The translations under genes were made by a program, and so were the position numbers. The notes beneath the pieces were generated by a model that had not been told where the DNA came from, did not search any database, and saw only the letters and a program-made list of their open reading frames with translations. DNA of 64,000 nucleotides from Bin87 sp963666865 (GTDB lineage: Bacteria > Chloroflexota > Dehalococcoidia > Lucifugimonadales > UBA3495): the NCBI GenBank assembly GCA_963666865.1, contig OY763072.1, forward strand, positions 2,914,001 to 2,978,000. Reading direction: 5' to 3'. Each line of letters begins with the position of its first letter. The stretch's first letter is position 1. Below are positions 26,523 to 34,615 of this stretch, piece by piece.

Positions 26523-27407
26523 TCACCGGAAAATGGTGATAATGACCAAGCCGGCCACGATCAGCGCCGCGCCGATTACCCTGCCTCCAGTTACGCGTTC
26601 TTTGAGCACTACTGCTCCCAAAATGAGCGCGAAAAGGAGGCCGACTTCCCGGGCCGGCGCGACGTAGCTGACGTTGGTAAAACTCATTGCCGTGAGCACT
26701 AAACCGTAAGCCAGGAATAGTAACGCCGAGGCGGCCATGACTGGGCGGTATCCGGTTCGCCACTCCTGCGCCAGGGCGGTCACGCCGTGGGTGCGTATTA
26801 TGTAAGGCAACATCCCGATCGCCACGCCGCAGGTCATAAGGTACAGGTAAAGAAACGGGCTAACGTAAGCAACACCCTGTTTGTCCACCAGCGTGTACAG
26901 CGCGATACACAAGCCTGTGAGCAAAGCGTAGGTGATGCCGCTTCTACTGGCTGCGAACCCGGCTCCAACGGGCCGCCTAAGTTGTCGCAACCAGGACATG
27001 GTGTAGATCCCGACCACGATAGCTCCGATGCCCACCCACGCCGGCGCCGTTACGGTTTCGCCTAACGCGAAGACAGCCAAGATTGGGACTAATCCGGGAC
27101 CAAATCCGCGAGCAATCGGATAGGCGAGTGAAAGGTCGGCCCGGGCGAGGCTGCGACCCAAAAATAGGAAGTAGCAAATGTGGACTAAAGATGTGGCAAT
27201 GACGTACCACCAACCGACTGGTTCGAAATCAGTCAGCAGGACCAGCAAAATCGCGATGGGGGCCGCTCCGATTACGGCAAAAGCGGACAGCCACCACACG
27301 AACACCTCCTGCCGCTGAGCCCGCTTCAGGAGCAGGTTCCAAGTGGCATGAGCAAAAGCGGACGCCAGCACCAGCGCCAACGCCAGCAATGTGGTCGGCT
27401 CCGGCAT
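26523..27407 (-). CDS. EamA/DMT-family permease
   Basis: 294 residues with about ten transmembrane helices in two EamA repeats (residues ~1-135 and ~150-290; the second half ends with GLLFALILGAVVLKERVTGGRV, a conserved DMT feature). Probably exports or imports a small metabolite across the cytoplasmic membrane. The ATG at 27407 is two codons inside a TTG alternative. It lies 78 bp from the tRNA-Glu gene and in the same orientation. Confidence 0.88.
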   Translation of the reverse strand: MPEPTTLLALALVLASAFAHATWNLLLKRAQRQEVFVWWLSAFAVIGAAPIAILLVLLTDFEPVGWWYVIATSLVHICYFLFLGRSLARADLSLAYPIARGFGPGLVPILAVFALGETVTAPAWVGIGAIVVGIYTMSWLRQLRRPVGAGFAASRSGITYALLTGLCIALYTLVDKQGVAYVSPFLYLYLMTCGVAIGMLPYIIRTHGVTALAQEWRTGYRPVMAASALLFLAYGLVLTAMSFTNVSYVAPAREVGLLFALILGAVVLKERVTGGRVIGAALIVAGLVIITIFR

Positions 27408-27474
27408 AGGCAATCGCAGCGTGGTAACAAAAGAACAGCCGACGGCATCAAAATGGCGTCGGCCCTAATGTCCA

Positions 27475-27551
27475 TGGTGGCGCATAGGGGATTCGAACCC
27501 CTGATCTCCGCCTTGAGAGGGCGGTGTCCTGGGCCGCTAGACGAATGCGCC
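27475..27551 (-). tRNA. tRNA-Glu (anticodon CTC)
   Basis: On the minus strand: acceptor GGCGCAT / ATGCGCC, anticodon stem CCGCC / GGCGG with loop CTCTCAA, T-arm AGGGG TTCGAAT CCCCT, encoded CCA. Reads GAG. Confidence 0.95.
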
Positions 27552-27728
27552 GATATCGCGGCCGGGTTTTGTCACCCGTGCCGAGGATTATATCAGATAC
27601 CCTGCCGCTTGCAACCGGAGTGCCCATTCCAACAAATAGATGACCGCTGGCCATCCGCTTGATGCACAGAAGCAACACCACCGTTTTGCTAAACTAGAGT
27701 TGAAATGTTTGATTAGGACGTCTTTCAA

Positions 27729-28754
27729 TTGGAAACTGGAAAATTACCGCCGGAGTTGCTCACGGAATTGCTATCGAGCTTGCCTACGGTCGACCCGCGT
27801 GTGTTGCTGGGGCCAGGGATCGGAGAAGACTGTGCTGTAGTCGACATGAGAGACCGGTTGCTGGTCGCCAAATCGGACCCCATCACGTTCGCCACCGACC
27901 GCATTGGCTGGTACTCGGTACAGGTTAACGCAAATGATGTAGCGTGCTCTGGGGCTAACCCCCGTTGGTTTTTGCCCACCATCCTGATGCCGCCGAGCGC
28001 CACGCCCGAAGACGTCCGAGCCATTTTCGAAGACATCGCGGCCGCCTGCCAGGGACTGGGCGTCACCGTGATCGGGGGTCATACCGAAGTTACGGATGAT
28101 TTGCCCCGACCAGTGGTGGCCGGGACGATGCTCGGCGAATTGGAGAACCGTGGGCAGATGGTGCTGACGGGGGGTGCCCAAGATGGTGATAGCATCATAG
28201 TTACCTCCGGCATTGCCATTGAGGGAACGGCTATACTCGCCAGGGAATTTGGCGACGCGTTGAGCTATGCGGGTGTGGAATCAGAGATTATCACTGGTGC
28301 GACCGGGTACTTGGATGAACCGGGAATAAGCGTAGTTGCAGCGGCACGAGCGCTCTGCGAAACGGGAGCTGTACACAGCCTGCACGATGTGACCGAGGGA
28401 GGGTTGATAACGGCGTTGCGCGAGGTCGCCACGGCATCAAAGTTGGGCTTGGTAGTGGAAGCGGAGAGCGTACCGCTGTTGCCGGAGTGCGCGGCGATCT
28501 GCCAGGCTTTAGCCATCGACCCTTTGGGCCTTTTGGGTTCCGGCGCGTTGATTGCCACGCTCCCGGCATCTGAAGCTCCTGGCGCATTGCGGGCTTTGGA
28601 CCGCATCGGCGTCAGTGGGTGGGAAATAGGCCAGATGATGGAACAAGAAGACGGTCTGTGGATGATTGACCGAAGCGGCGAACGGGACCTGCCGGAATTC
28701 CGCCGCGACGAATTGGCCCGTTTTCTGGAAGACCGGGGTCAGGTATCCAGATAG
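27729..28754 (+). CDS. AIR-synthase/HypE-like ATP-binding protein
   Basis: 341 residues. The N-terminal half contains GPGIGEDCAVVD and VNANDVACSGANPRWFLPT, the C-terminal half VHSLHDVTEGGLITALREVA, as in the PurM/HypE/SelD/ThiL superfamily, which makes ATP-dependent phosphorylated or dehydrated intermediates. HypE itself matures [NiFe] hydrogenase, but no hydrogenase or hyp gene is nearby and the C-terminal Cys of true HypE is missing. TTG start with AGGA about 12 nt upstream. Overlaps the convergent lyase gene by 16 bp at the 3' end. Function unassigned within the superfamily. Confidence 0.75.
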   Translation: METGKLPPELLTELLSSLPTVDPRVLLGPGIGEDCAVVDMRDRLLVAKSDPITFATDRIGWYSVQVNANDVACSGANPRWFLPTILMPPSATPEDVRAIFEDIAAACQGLGVTVIGGHTEVTDDLPRPVVAGTMLGELENRGQMVLTGGAQDGDSIIVTSGIAIEGTAILAREFGDALSYAGVESEIITGATGYLDEPGISVVAAARALCETGAVHSLHDVTEGGLITALREVATASKLGLVVEAESVPLLPECAAICQALAIDPLGLLGSGALIATLPASEAPGALRALDRIGVSGWEIGQMMEQEDGLWMIDRSGERDLPEFRRDELARFLEDRGQVSR

Positions 28755-29701
28755 AGGCTAATGCAATCACGCAACTGGGCTAACGTTATGTTGCCTCCGG
28801 ATACTGTGATTGACACTTTTTTGCCGCGGACCAGGTCCGGATGGCGGACAGCCCCCGCCAGTGCGGTAGCGCCGGCCCCTTCCGCCAGGGTGTGGGCTTT
28901 TTCCACCAGCATCGCCACCGCGCGCCGTATGTCGTCCTCGCTAACCAGGACGAAATCGTGCAGCCGGTGGCGCATGATTTGCTGCGGTAGTTCGTAGCCT
29001 TCGGCGGTGGCGGTGCCTTCCACCCAGGTTTGCATCGGCGCTTGCACCAGTTGGCCCTGTTCCCATGAGAGATAAGCAGCTGGCGCGGCCTCGGATTGTA
29101 CCGCAACCACCTTTATTTCCGGGTTTAGGGCTTGGGCGACGATGCAAGCTCCCGATACTCCGCTTCCACCGCCGATGGGCAGCAGCATCACCTCCACGTC
29201 GGGCAGGTCTTCGATGATTTCCAGGCTGGCGGTGGCAACTCCGGCGATGAGTTCCGGTTCGTTGACCGGATGGACGTAGCGGTAGCCCTCCTCAGCTGCG
29301 AGGCGCTCGCAATAGCGCCGGGCTTCGTCGAAGTTTGCGCCGTGGAAAATCAATTCGGCGCCCAGCGCTTCCATTGAAGCTACTTTGTTGGGGTTTGCAT
29401 CGACGGGCAATCCGATTATGGCACGGGCGCCGAAGGTCCGACACGCGCTGGCAATGGACTGGCCGTGATTCCCGCTGCTGGCGGTGATCACGCCTCGGTC
29501 TAGCTCCTGTCGAGACATGCTGGCTAATAGGTTGAGTCCCCCGCGAGCCTTGAACGCTCCCAGCGGCAAATGTTCTTCATGCTTGAGGTAAACCTCGGCG
29601 TCCAGCGCGGCGCTCAAGCCTGCTGAGTAAGTTAGCGGGGTGCCCTGGACGTAGGGGTTGATGGTGGCGCGGGCGCGATAAACGTCGCGCAGAGTGGGCA
29701 T
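28739..29701 (-). CDS. PLP-dependent threonine/serine ammonia-lyase-like protein
   Basis: 320 residues, fold type II PLP enzyme. PLP lysine in LPLGAFKARGGLN, phosphate/substrate loop SSGNHGQSIA, and the glycine-rich PLP phosphate-binding loop PIGGGSGVSG. Catabolic threonine dehydratase and serine racemase-like enzymes have this layout and length; no C-terminal ACT domain is present, arguing against biosynthetic IlvA. Alternatives are a racemase or a related eliminase. ATG 29701 chosen (GGAG 12 nt upstream). Confidence 0.85.
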   Translation of the reverse strand: MPTLRDVYRARATINPYVQGTPLTYSAGLSAALDAEVYLKHEEHLPLGAFKARGGLNLLASMSRQELDRGVITASSGNHGQSIASACRTFGARAIIGLPVDANPNKVASMEALGAELIFHGANFDEARRYCERLAAEEGYRYVHPVNEPELIAGVATASLEIIEDLPDVEVMLLPIGGGSGVSGACIVAQALNPEIKVVAVQSEAAPAAYLSWEQGQLVQAPMQTWVEGTATAEGYELPQQIMRHRLHDFVLVSEDDIRRAVAMLVEKAHTLAEGAGATALAGAVRHPDLVRGKKVSITVSGGNITLAQLRDCISLYLDT

Positions 29702-30482
29702 GTTCAAGGCCAAGCTCCGGGTTAGACCTGGGTGGAAGTAGATTAGGAGTGCTGGAGAGGTTAGGCAAGAGGACTCTCACTGTCAACTGGATTGGTCGCG
29801 GGTGTTTTACGACATTCATTCCACGTTGAGGAACACGGCTCCGCTGTGCAGGGCAAAAGGATCACGGTCCTGTTTCCGCTGCCTCCCTCGTTGGCCCCCA
29901 GGCTCTCTTCGCATGTGTAATCGACGGCAACGTGTTGGCATTGGGCTTGTGGAGGTGCGGTCAGATCTTAATTGCATTTTTACAATCCACGTAATGCATG
30001 GCGGTCTTGGCAGATGCACAAAGGTGCAACTAATGTAATTACATGCTGTCAAAAGCTTATTACATCTATGCATGCAGCAATCAGTACACGCTGAGTTTGA
30101 GCGTAGCCTTCCGCACATCGAATTGTCATAGACTGAGCATCGAGCGATGCGTTACATTTATTGGGGTGTGGAGCAGCCCTGAAATCTCTAATCGATGGAT
30201 GTAGTGACATGTAATGCACGGTTTGGGCTCCGAAAGCTTTCGGGTTGGGGCCGGACACAGGGGTCCTACGCATTACACTCGCTCATGTAGCAAATCTTCG
30301 TTACGGCGGCCAGAAATTTCCATCAGCTCGGGCCGGGAGTCGCAGAGGATCATGTGACTTCCTGGCGGCGCCCAGGCCGTAGAAATTGGGCAAGGGACCT
30401 GCCGGCCTCAAATCGGTGAAAATTCCGCAAAATCGGTGCCGGCATCCCTAGAGGATGCCTAGCTGATATGGCAAAATAAGCA
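29702..30482. other. Gene-poor AT-enriched region, candidate origin or control region
   Basis: Roughly 780 bp without a credible gene. It is visibly richer in A+T than its surroundings and contains repeated ATGTAAYGCRY 11-mers and a 12-bp palindrome ATGTAATTACAT (30033-30044). It lies in the zone where third-codon-position strand bias reverses. No dnaA, dnaN or canonical TTATCCACA box was seen. Confidence 0.5.
29989..30278. repeat. Iteron-like 11-mers
   Basis: Copies: ACGTAATGCAT (29989-29999), inverted ATGTAACGCAT (30147-30157), ATGTAATGCAC (30209-30219), inverted GTGTAATGCGT (30268-30278), plus palindrome ATGTAATTACAT (30033-30044). Confidence 0.55.
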
Positions 30483-30540
30483 CGTGACCAGGGCTGTTCT
30501 AAAAAAATATAAAAATATTTTAGGATGGTTTTTGGTCACG
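30483..30540. repeat. Nested palindrome with AT-rich centre
   Basis: Outer arms CGTGACCA (30483-30490) and TGGTCACG (30533-30540); inside, CTAAAA...TTTTAG around an ATAT-rich core. Immediately upstream of a TTGACA box. Confidence 0.65.
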
Positions 30541-30542
30541 AC

Positions 30543-30571
30543 TTGACAATCATAAAAGCCGAGGTTAGTGT
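30543..30571 (+). promoter_or_regulatory. Candidate promoter of the small HTH gene
   Basis: TTGACA (30543-30548), 17-bp spacer, TAGTGT (30566-30571), about 92 bp upstream of the TTG start and directly next to the nested palindrome, which could be an operator. Confidence 0.45.
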
Positions 30572-30662
30572 AGCGTAGGTTCTGCCCGGTAACGCACGCG
30601 ATGGAGTTCGGTTCCATTTGCAGTGCGGTGTACGGCAACTCGGTACACCCTGGAGGTGCACT

Positions 30663-30896
30663 TTGGCACGCAAAACCAAATTGATGTTGCGCGTAGAAAA
30701 GGAATTCGATAGGCCGCTGGAACGTCTCCTGCCCGAGTTGGTTAACGACCAGGGCATGACGGCCACCGCGGACACCTTGGGAGTGAGCAAGGCTACGCTG
30801 GGCTACTGGATGTTGAAGATGGGCATCAACGTGCGGCGCGTAGCCCTCGCGCCAGGCGAAGTGCTGGAGGTCAAGCGGACCGACTATTCCAATTGA
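30663..30896 (+). CDS. Small helix-turn-helix protein
   Basis: 77 residues, basic N terminus (MARKTKLMLRVEKEF), then PLERLLPELVNDQGMTATADTL and VSKATLGYWMLKMGI, which read as a helix-turn-helix with recognition helix SKATLGYWMLK. TTG start chosen because GGAGG lies 6 nt upstream; an in-frame ATG at 30618 has no ribosome-binding site. It sits behind a promoter and nested palindrome, so autoregulation is plausible. Could be a repressor, a replication/partition accessory factor or a relic of a mobile element; no specific family recognised. Confidence 0.6.
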   Translation: MARKTKLMLRVEKEFDRPLERLLPELVNDQGMTATADTLGVSKATLGYWMLKMGINVRRVALAPGEVLEVKRTDYSN

Positions 30897-31204
30897 GGGA
30901 AACTACGCTTGGATGGCTTTTTGTCATCCTCGGCGCAGTACGACGCCCAGGCAGGCCGATGGCGAGCTGGAATGCCGACGCGTCAGTCCGTGGCGAACGT
31001 TACGGACAGAGGAACGCCCCGGCCGGTGGCATATGGCCGGGGCGCTCCATTGAGTGCCGGCGCTGTGCGTTAACGACCTAGCCGCCCGCGAAGGTAACGT
31101 TATGTAAGCACTGCAAATGGGTGGTCGGAAATGGGCCGGCTGACGTTATGCTCAGGATGACAGGATGACCGGTGAGCATCGTACCCCAGTTCAACCTTTC
31201 GTAT
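30897..31204. other. Intergenic, no gene
   Basis: No coding potential. One strong inverted repeat, CGCCCCGGCC (31015-31024) / GGCCGGGGCG (31035-31044), with GGA...TCC outside it; there is no T-run after it, so it is not a typical terminator. Confidence 0.55.
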
Positions 31205-31910
31205 AATGTGAGATGCACTGCCGCAGCGGACTTTCAAGGGGCCTGACGCGCTCGCGCATACCCGGTTTTAAGACGGGATGAGGCAAAGAGCATGGGGTGG
31301 GTTGGGAGCGGCGAGATAGTATTCGCAGCCCGGGTGGATGATGCCCCGCTTGCCACGGTATCACACTTCGCGTCGGAAGGTTGCCGTGCTTATAGTCCCA
31401 ACAAAAACCAGCAGGCAACTGGCCAGCAGGCTCGCTGCTGGCCAGTGTTGCAGGTGGTAGGCGGTGGTACGGTGTCTGGCTCAGCCCGAAACGCTGTCTG
31501 CATCCTTGAAGTACTGTTCTGACTGCATCCTGCGGCGATACATCGGCACCGCATGGCGAGGATCGGCCAGCGAGGTGGCCAGATACCAGGGCTCGCAATG
31601 CTCGTGGGTCCAGTTCAAGACCAGGTTGATCCCCACCGGCACGGTTGGCGCGATAGAGAGTTTGGGGCCGGAATACGATCGGGCCTTTGCGCAGAGGATA
31701 CTCGCGCAGGCGGCCACAATTGTGGGCATTCTGGACCACCACGTCGTCCCTGAAGGCATACTAACTGATCCACGGGGTAGCCAGTGCGGCAGGGCATTTG
31801 CCGCACAAACGGATCAGGCTGGCGACTGAAACCACGGTCGGCCAGCAACCGTGGATGAGTGTTGGTGGGTAAGTGGTGTGTGACCGCCGATATTAAAGTG
31901 TGCAGAATCG
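31205..31910 (-). pseudogene. Decayed IS4-type transposase
   Basis: Fragments in different minus-strand frames can be joined into a DDE transposase: LLADRGFSRQPDPFVRQ (around the second Asp), then SILCAKARSYSGPKL, then WTHEHCEPWYLATSLADP and YRRRMQSEQYFKD (the Glu-containing YREK-like region). Frameshifts and a missing N terminus show it is inactive. Confidence 0.65.
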
Positions 31911-32135
31911 CCGAAATCGAATTGACCCACCCGATGGTGATGGTACCATTCGCGGCCACTCCGCGGAGGTGCGACAGACAAATTGCTAAAGTTGGTGTAA
32001 AGGGCGGAGAGAACGGTCTGTTGAAAAAGTAGGTTTGATCGCGGAGTTCAGCGACAAGCTGGGCTACAATGCCGGGCAGTCCGTTGTTGCCGAGGAAGCC
32101 GATGATCGAGCCACTGGACCGTAGTCGCCGCGATT

Positions 32136-32945
32136 CCACCCTGTTCCAGTTCACCACCAAAAGCTGCGGGATTTCATCGAACCAAACCACCTGCTGATAA
32201 TGATCGACAAATACCTGGACTTCGCCAAGTTGGTGGAGCTGTTGGAAGAGTACTACTGTCCCGACTTCGGCAGGCCGGCGATCCATCCTGAGGTTATGGT
32301 CAGGGCGTTGCTGATCTGTTCGCTGTACAACATCGCATCCTTGAACAGGGCATTGAAGTAAACAGGTTGTTCCTGCTGCCTCAGTCGACGGTGGACGAGG
32401 ACGGTATGGAGCATGAGGAAGTCCGATATTTTCAGGATCCCAACGGCAAATTGCCCCTCAGTGCCGTTGACACCGATGCCCGGTGGCGCAACTCCAGACC
32501 GGGCCCAGCCTTCCTGAGCTATGAGGAGAATATTGTCGTTGACCGGGGAGGTTTCATTCTGGCCAGAAGAGTCACTCATTCTTCCCAGGCCGAATGGAAG
32601 GCGATGCCGGAGCTATTGGAGCAACTGCCGATCAGTCAGGTGTCAAGGTGTTGTATCGAAGCTGATGGATGAAGCGAGACCGCGCCTACCAGTACGTTGC
32701 CCGTCGGCGGGATTGTGAAAGATGCCCGGTAAAGGAGCAATGCCTTCCGGGCAACCAAAAACGCCGGTACGTGGCCCTCAGCATGTATCACCCCTGGATG
32801 CTCCTGGCGCAGCAGCGCAATAGCACGGCGGCGTATCGGCGGGAGAAAAACCATCGACTGCGGGGTTTGTGGAAAGTAGATTGCGAAGGGTATATGGCGG
32901 CGTTGGCCCACAACGTGCTGAAGATGGTGCGCAGATTGGGGTGTG
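32136..32945 (+). pseudogene. Decayed IS1182-type transposase
   Basis: Three consecutive fragments: KLRDFIEPNHLLIMIDKYLD and GRPAIHPEVMVRALLICSLY (32136-32360, ended by TAA); then AVDTDARWRNSRPG and LSYEENIVVDRGGFILA (32367-32672); then the C-terminal region RDRAYQYVARRRDCERCPV and LRGLWKVDCEGYMAALAHNV (32669-32945). These are typical IS1182-family landmarks. Frameshifts, a stop and an internal deletion make it non-functional. Confidence 0.75.
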
Positions 32946-32970
32946 GAACTGGATGTCAATCATCAGCCAC

Positions 32971-33180
32971 TCAAAGTCGGGGTCGTCGAACGGCTTCCAG
33001 CAGTTCGGCCCACGCGCCGCTGTCCCGCCAACGGGGGTAGCGGCGGCGGGTGTTCTTCTCCGCCTTTGGCGGACCATAATCCGGCGGCAGGTCCTGCCAG
33101 AGCCTGCCCCGTACCTGATACGGGGGCGCACCGGTGGGCATAACCCAGAATACGGCGTTGAGAAACCGACGGTTATCCTG
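32971..33180 (-). pseudogene. IS5-type transposase (DUF4096-like) fragment
   Basis: Minus-strand RRFLNAVFWVMPTGAP, then LWQDLPPDYG and RRRYPRWRDSGAWAELLEA, the N-terminal landmarks of IS5-group transposases, with a short insertion in the middle and no downstream catalytic part. Confidence 0.65.
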
Positions 33181-33324
33181 GGCTGGCCGGACCACTACCT
33201 GGTCCAGGTCCCGGCAGATGGGTGACACCTGGCTTTTCGAAATGCCATCGCAGCCCAGGAACTTGATCAGATCATCTACCCGCCAGGTGGATACGCCCGC
33301 CACGTAGGCCGGCTGGATCACCAC
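33181..33324 (-). pseudogene. IS256-type transposase fragment
   Basis: Minus-strand AYVAGVSTWRVDDLIKFLG followed by GISKSQVSPICRDLD, the HTH-containing line of IS256-family (Mutator-like) transposases. It reads in frame into the IS5-type fragment, showing a junction of two dead elements. Just beyond, on the plus strand at 33327-33386, ALDVSEGTVHGIKRR looks like an IS630-type HTH scrap. Confidence 0.6.
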
Positions 33325-33380
33325 AGGTGGCGGCGGCTTTGGATGTGTCCGAAGGCACGGTGCACGGCATCAAACGGCGG

Positions 33381-34493
33381 TCAGACATGAAAGATGTCTT
33401 CAGGCAGAAATGCCGAGACGGTGACGTTGGGCAGGTCCACGATGTTACTGACGCGGAGGTCCACGGCCACGCTGCAAATTATGTAGGCTTGCTCCGCCGC
33501 CCAGCCCCGTTCCTGGAGGAGGGAGATCATGTTGAGGAGCGCGTTGCGCGCGGCCAGGGAGAGGCTATCCTCGCCTTCCTGAGATCCGTCGGCGCGGATA
33601 GGGTAGCCGATGGTGGCGATGAAGTTGCGGGGGGCGGCCCATTCGGGCGGCAGGAAGTAGCCGGGGTGGGAGTAACGTGGGAAGGTTATGTTATGCCGGT
33701 CGGCCTCGCCTTTGTGGATGGCGAAGCGGATGGCACAGGTAGCGCCCATCTCGATGGCGGTGATGCAGACCTCGCCGTCGCCCTGGGCGAAGTGTCCGTC
33801 GCCGGCGGAATAGAGGCCGCCGGGCACGGCCACCGGGATGAAGAGGCGGGACCCAGTGGTTAATTGCTTGGCGTCCACGTTGCCGCAGTTTTCGCGGGGT
33901 GGGAGGGTGCGCAGGCCCTCGTTGGCGATTTGACCGCCGGCCGGCACGGCGTCCTCCGGATCCGGGGGCGCGGCCTGGCCGCCACGGCTGACCCAATCGG
34001 CTTCACGGGCGGCCCAGGCGGCCACCTGGGCGTGGGACGGGGCGAGGCCGGCGGTGCCCATGAAGGAGCCGTCGGGGATGCGGACGCCCGGTATCTGCGC
34101 CGAGGTGGCCCAGCCGTCGGCGATGTCCCAATGGACCAGGTAGGGGTCGGTGAACACGTCGCGGAGGAAGCCGGCGCCGGGGCGGTTGCGGGTCCAGCCG
34201 CCGGGCTGGGCGATTATGTCAAGGTACTCGATTTCCAGGAGGTCGCCGGGTTCGGCGCCTTTGACGTACACCGGGCCGGTTAGCGGGTGGGCGACCTTGG
34301 CATCGAGGCCGGCCAGGTCGTTGGAGGTCATGCCGGGCTGGATCTGGGAGTCGGAGGCGTCGCGGGTTTCGAGGACGACTTCTTCGCCGGGGTCAACTTC
34401 CACGATTGGAGGAATGTCGGGGTGCCAGCGGTTGTGGCCGAGATTGGGTTCCTCTTTGAGGCGTTTGGCGCGGTCGATGGTTATGGATTGCAT
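33381..34493 (-). CDS. Acetamidase/formamidase family protein
   Basis: 370 residues of the FmdA/AmdA family, which hydrolyses short amides to ammonia plus the acid using zinc. Landmarks: KVAHPLTGPVYVKGAEPGDLL, RENCGNVDAKQLTTGSRLF and VPGGLYSAGDGHFAQGDGEV, all highly conserved in the family. GGAGGG at 6-nt spacing precedes the ATG. The minus-strand coding sequence is rich in C-ending codons. Its 3' end abuts the IS graveyard. Substrate (formamide, acetamide or other) cannot be told. Confidence 0.9.
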   Translation of the reverse strand: MQSITIDRAKRLKEEPNLGHNRWHPDIPPIVEVDPGEEVVLETRDASDSQIQPGMTSNDLAGLDAKVAHPLTGPVYVKGAEPGDLLEIEYLDIIAQPGGWTRNRPGAGFLRDVFTDPYLVHWDIADGWATSAQIPGVRIPDGSFMGTAGLAPSHAQVAAWAAREADWVSRGGQAAPPDPEDAVPAGGQIANEGLRTLPPRENCGNVDAKQLTTGSRLFIPVAVPGGLYSAGDGHFAQGDGEVCITAIEMGATCAIRFAIHKGEADRHNITFPRYSHPGYFLPPEWAAPRNFIATIGYPIRADGSQEGEDSLSLAARNALLNMISLLQERGWAAEQAYIICSVAVDLRVSNIVDLPNVTVSAFLPEDIFHV

Positions 34494-34530
34494 GGTGTTC
34501 CCTCCGGCGATGGTGGTTTCGGATTATAGG

Positions 34531-34601
34531 TAAGGGCGGGTTTTAAACCCGCCCCTACGTTGGTCGATTTGGGCGGGGGCGAATGATTATTCGCCCCTAC
34601 G
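34531..34601. repeat. Two family A palindromes in tandem
   Basis: First: AGGGCGGGTTT / AAACCCGCCCCT with TACG (34531-34559). Second: GGGGCGAAT / ATTCGCCCC with TACG (34575-34601). They differ in stem sequence but keep the 3' CCCCTACG, as if the stems drift by compensatory changes. Located between the formamidase and TPP-enzyme genes. Confidence 0.75.
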
Positions 34602-34615
34602 TGGTGCTCTCTGGT

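Noticed and set aside
27729..28754. Naming this gene hypE
   Set aside because: No hydrogenase or hyp genes in the neighbourhood and the HypE C-terminal cysteine is not seen.
33327..33863. A 178-codon open frame starting with a HTH-like line
   Set aside because: Only the first ~20 residues resemble an IS630-type HTH; the rest is antisense to the formamidase gene.
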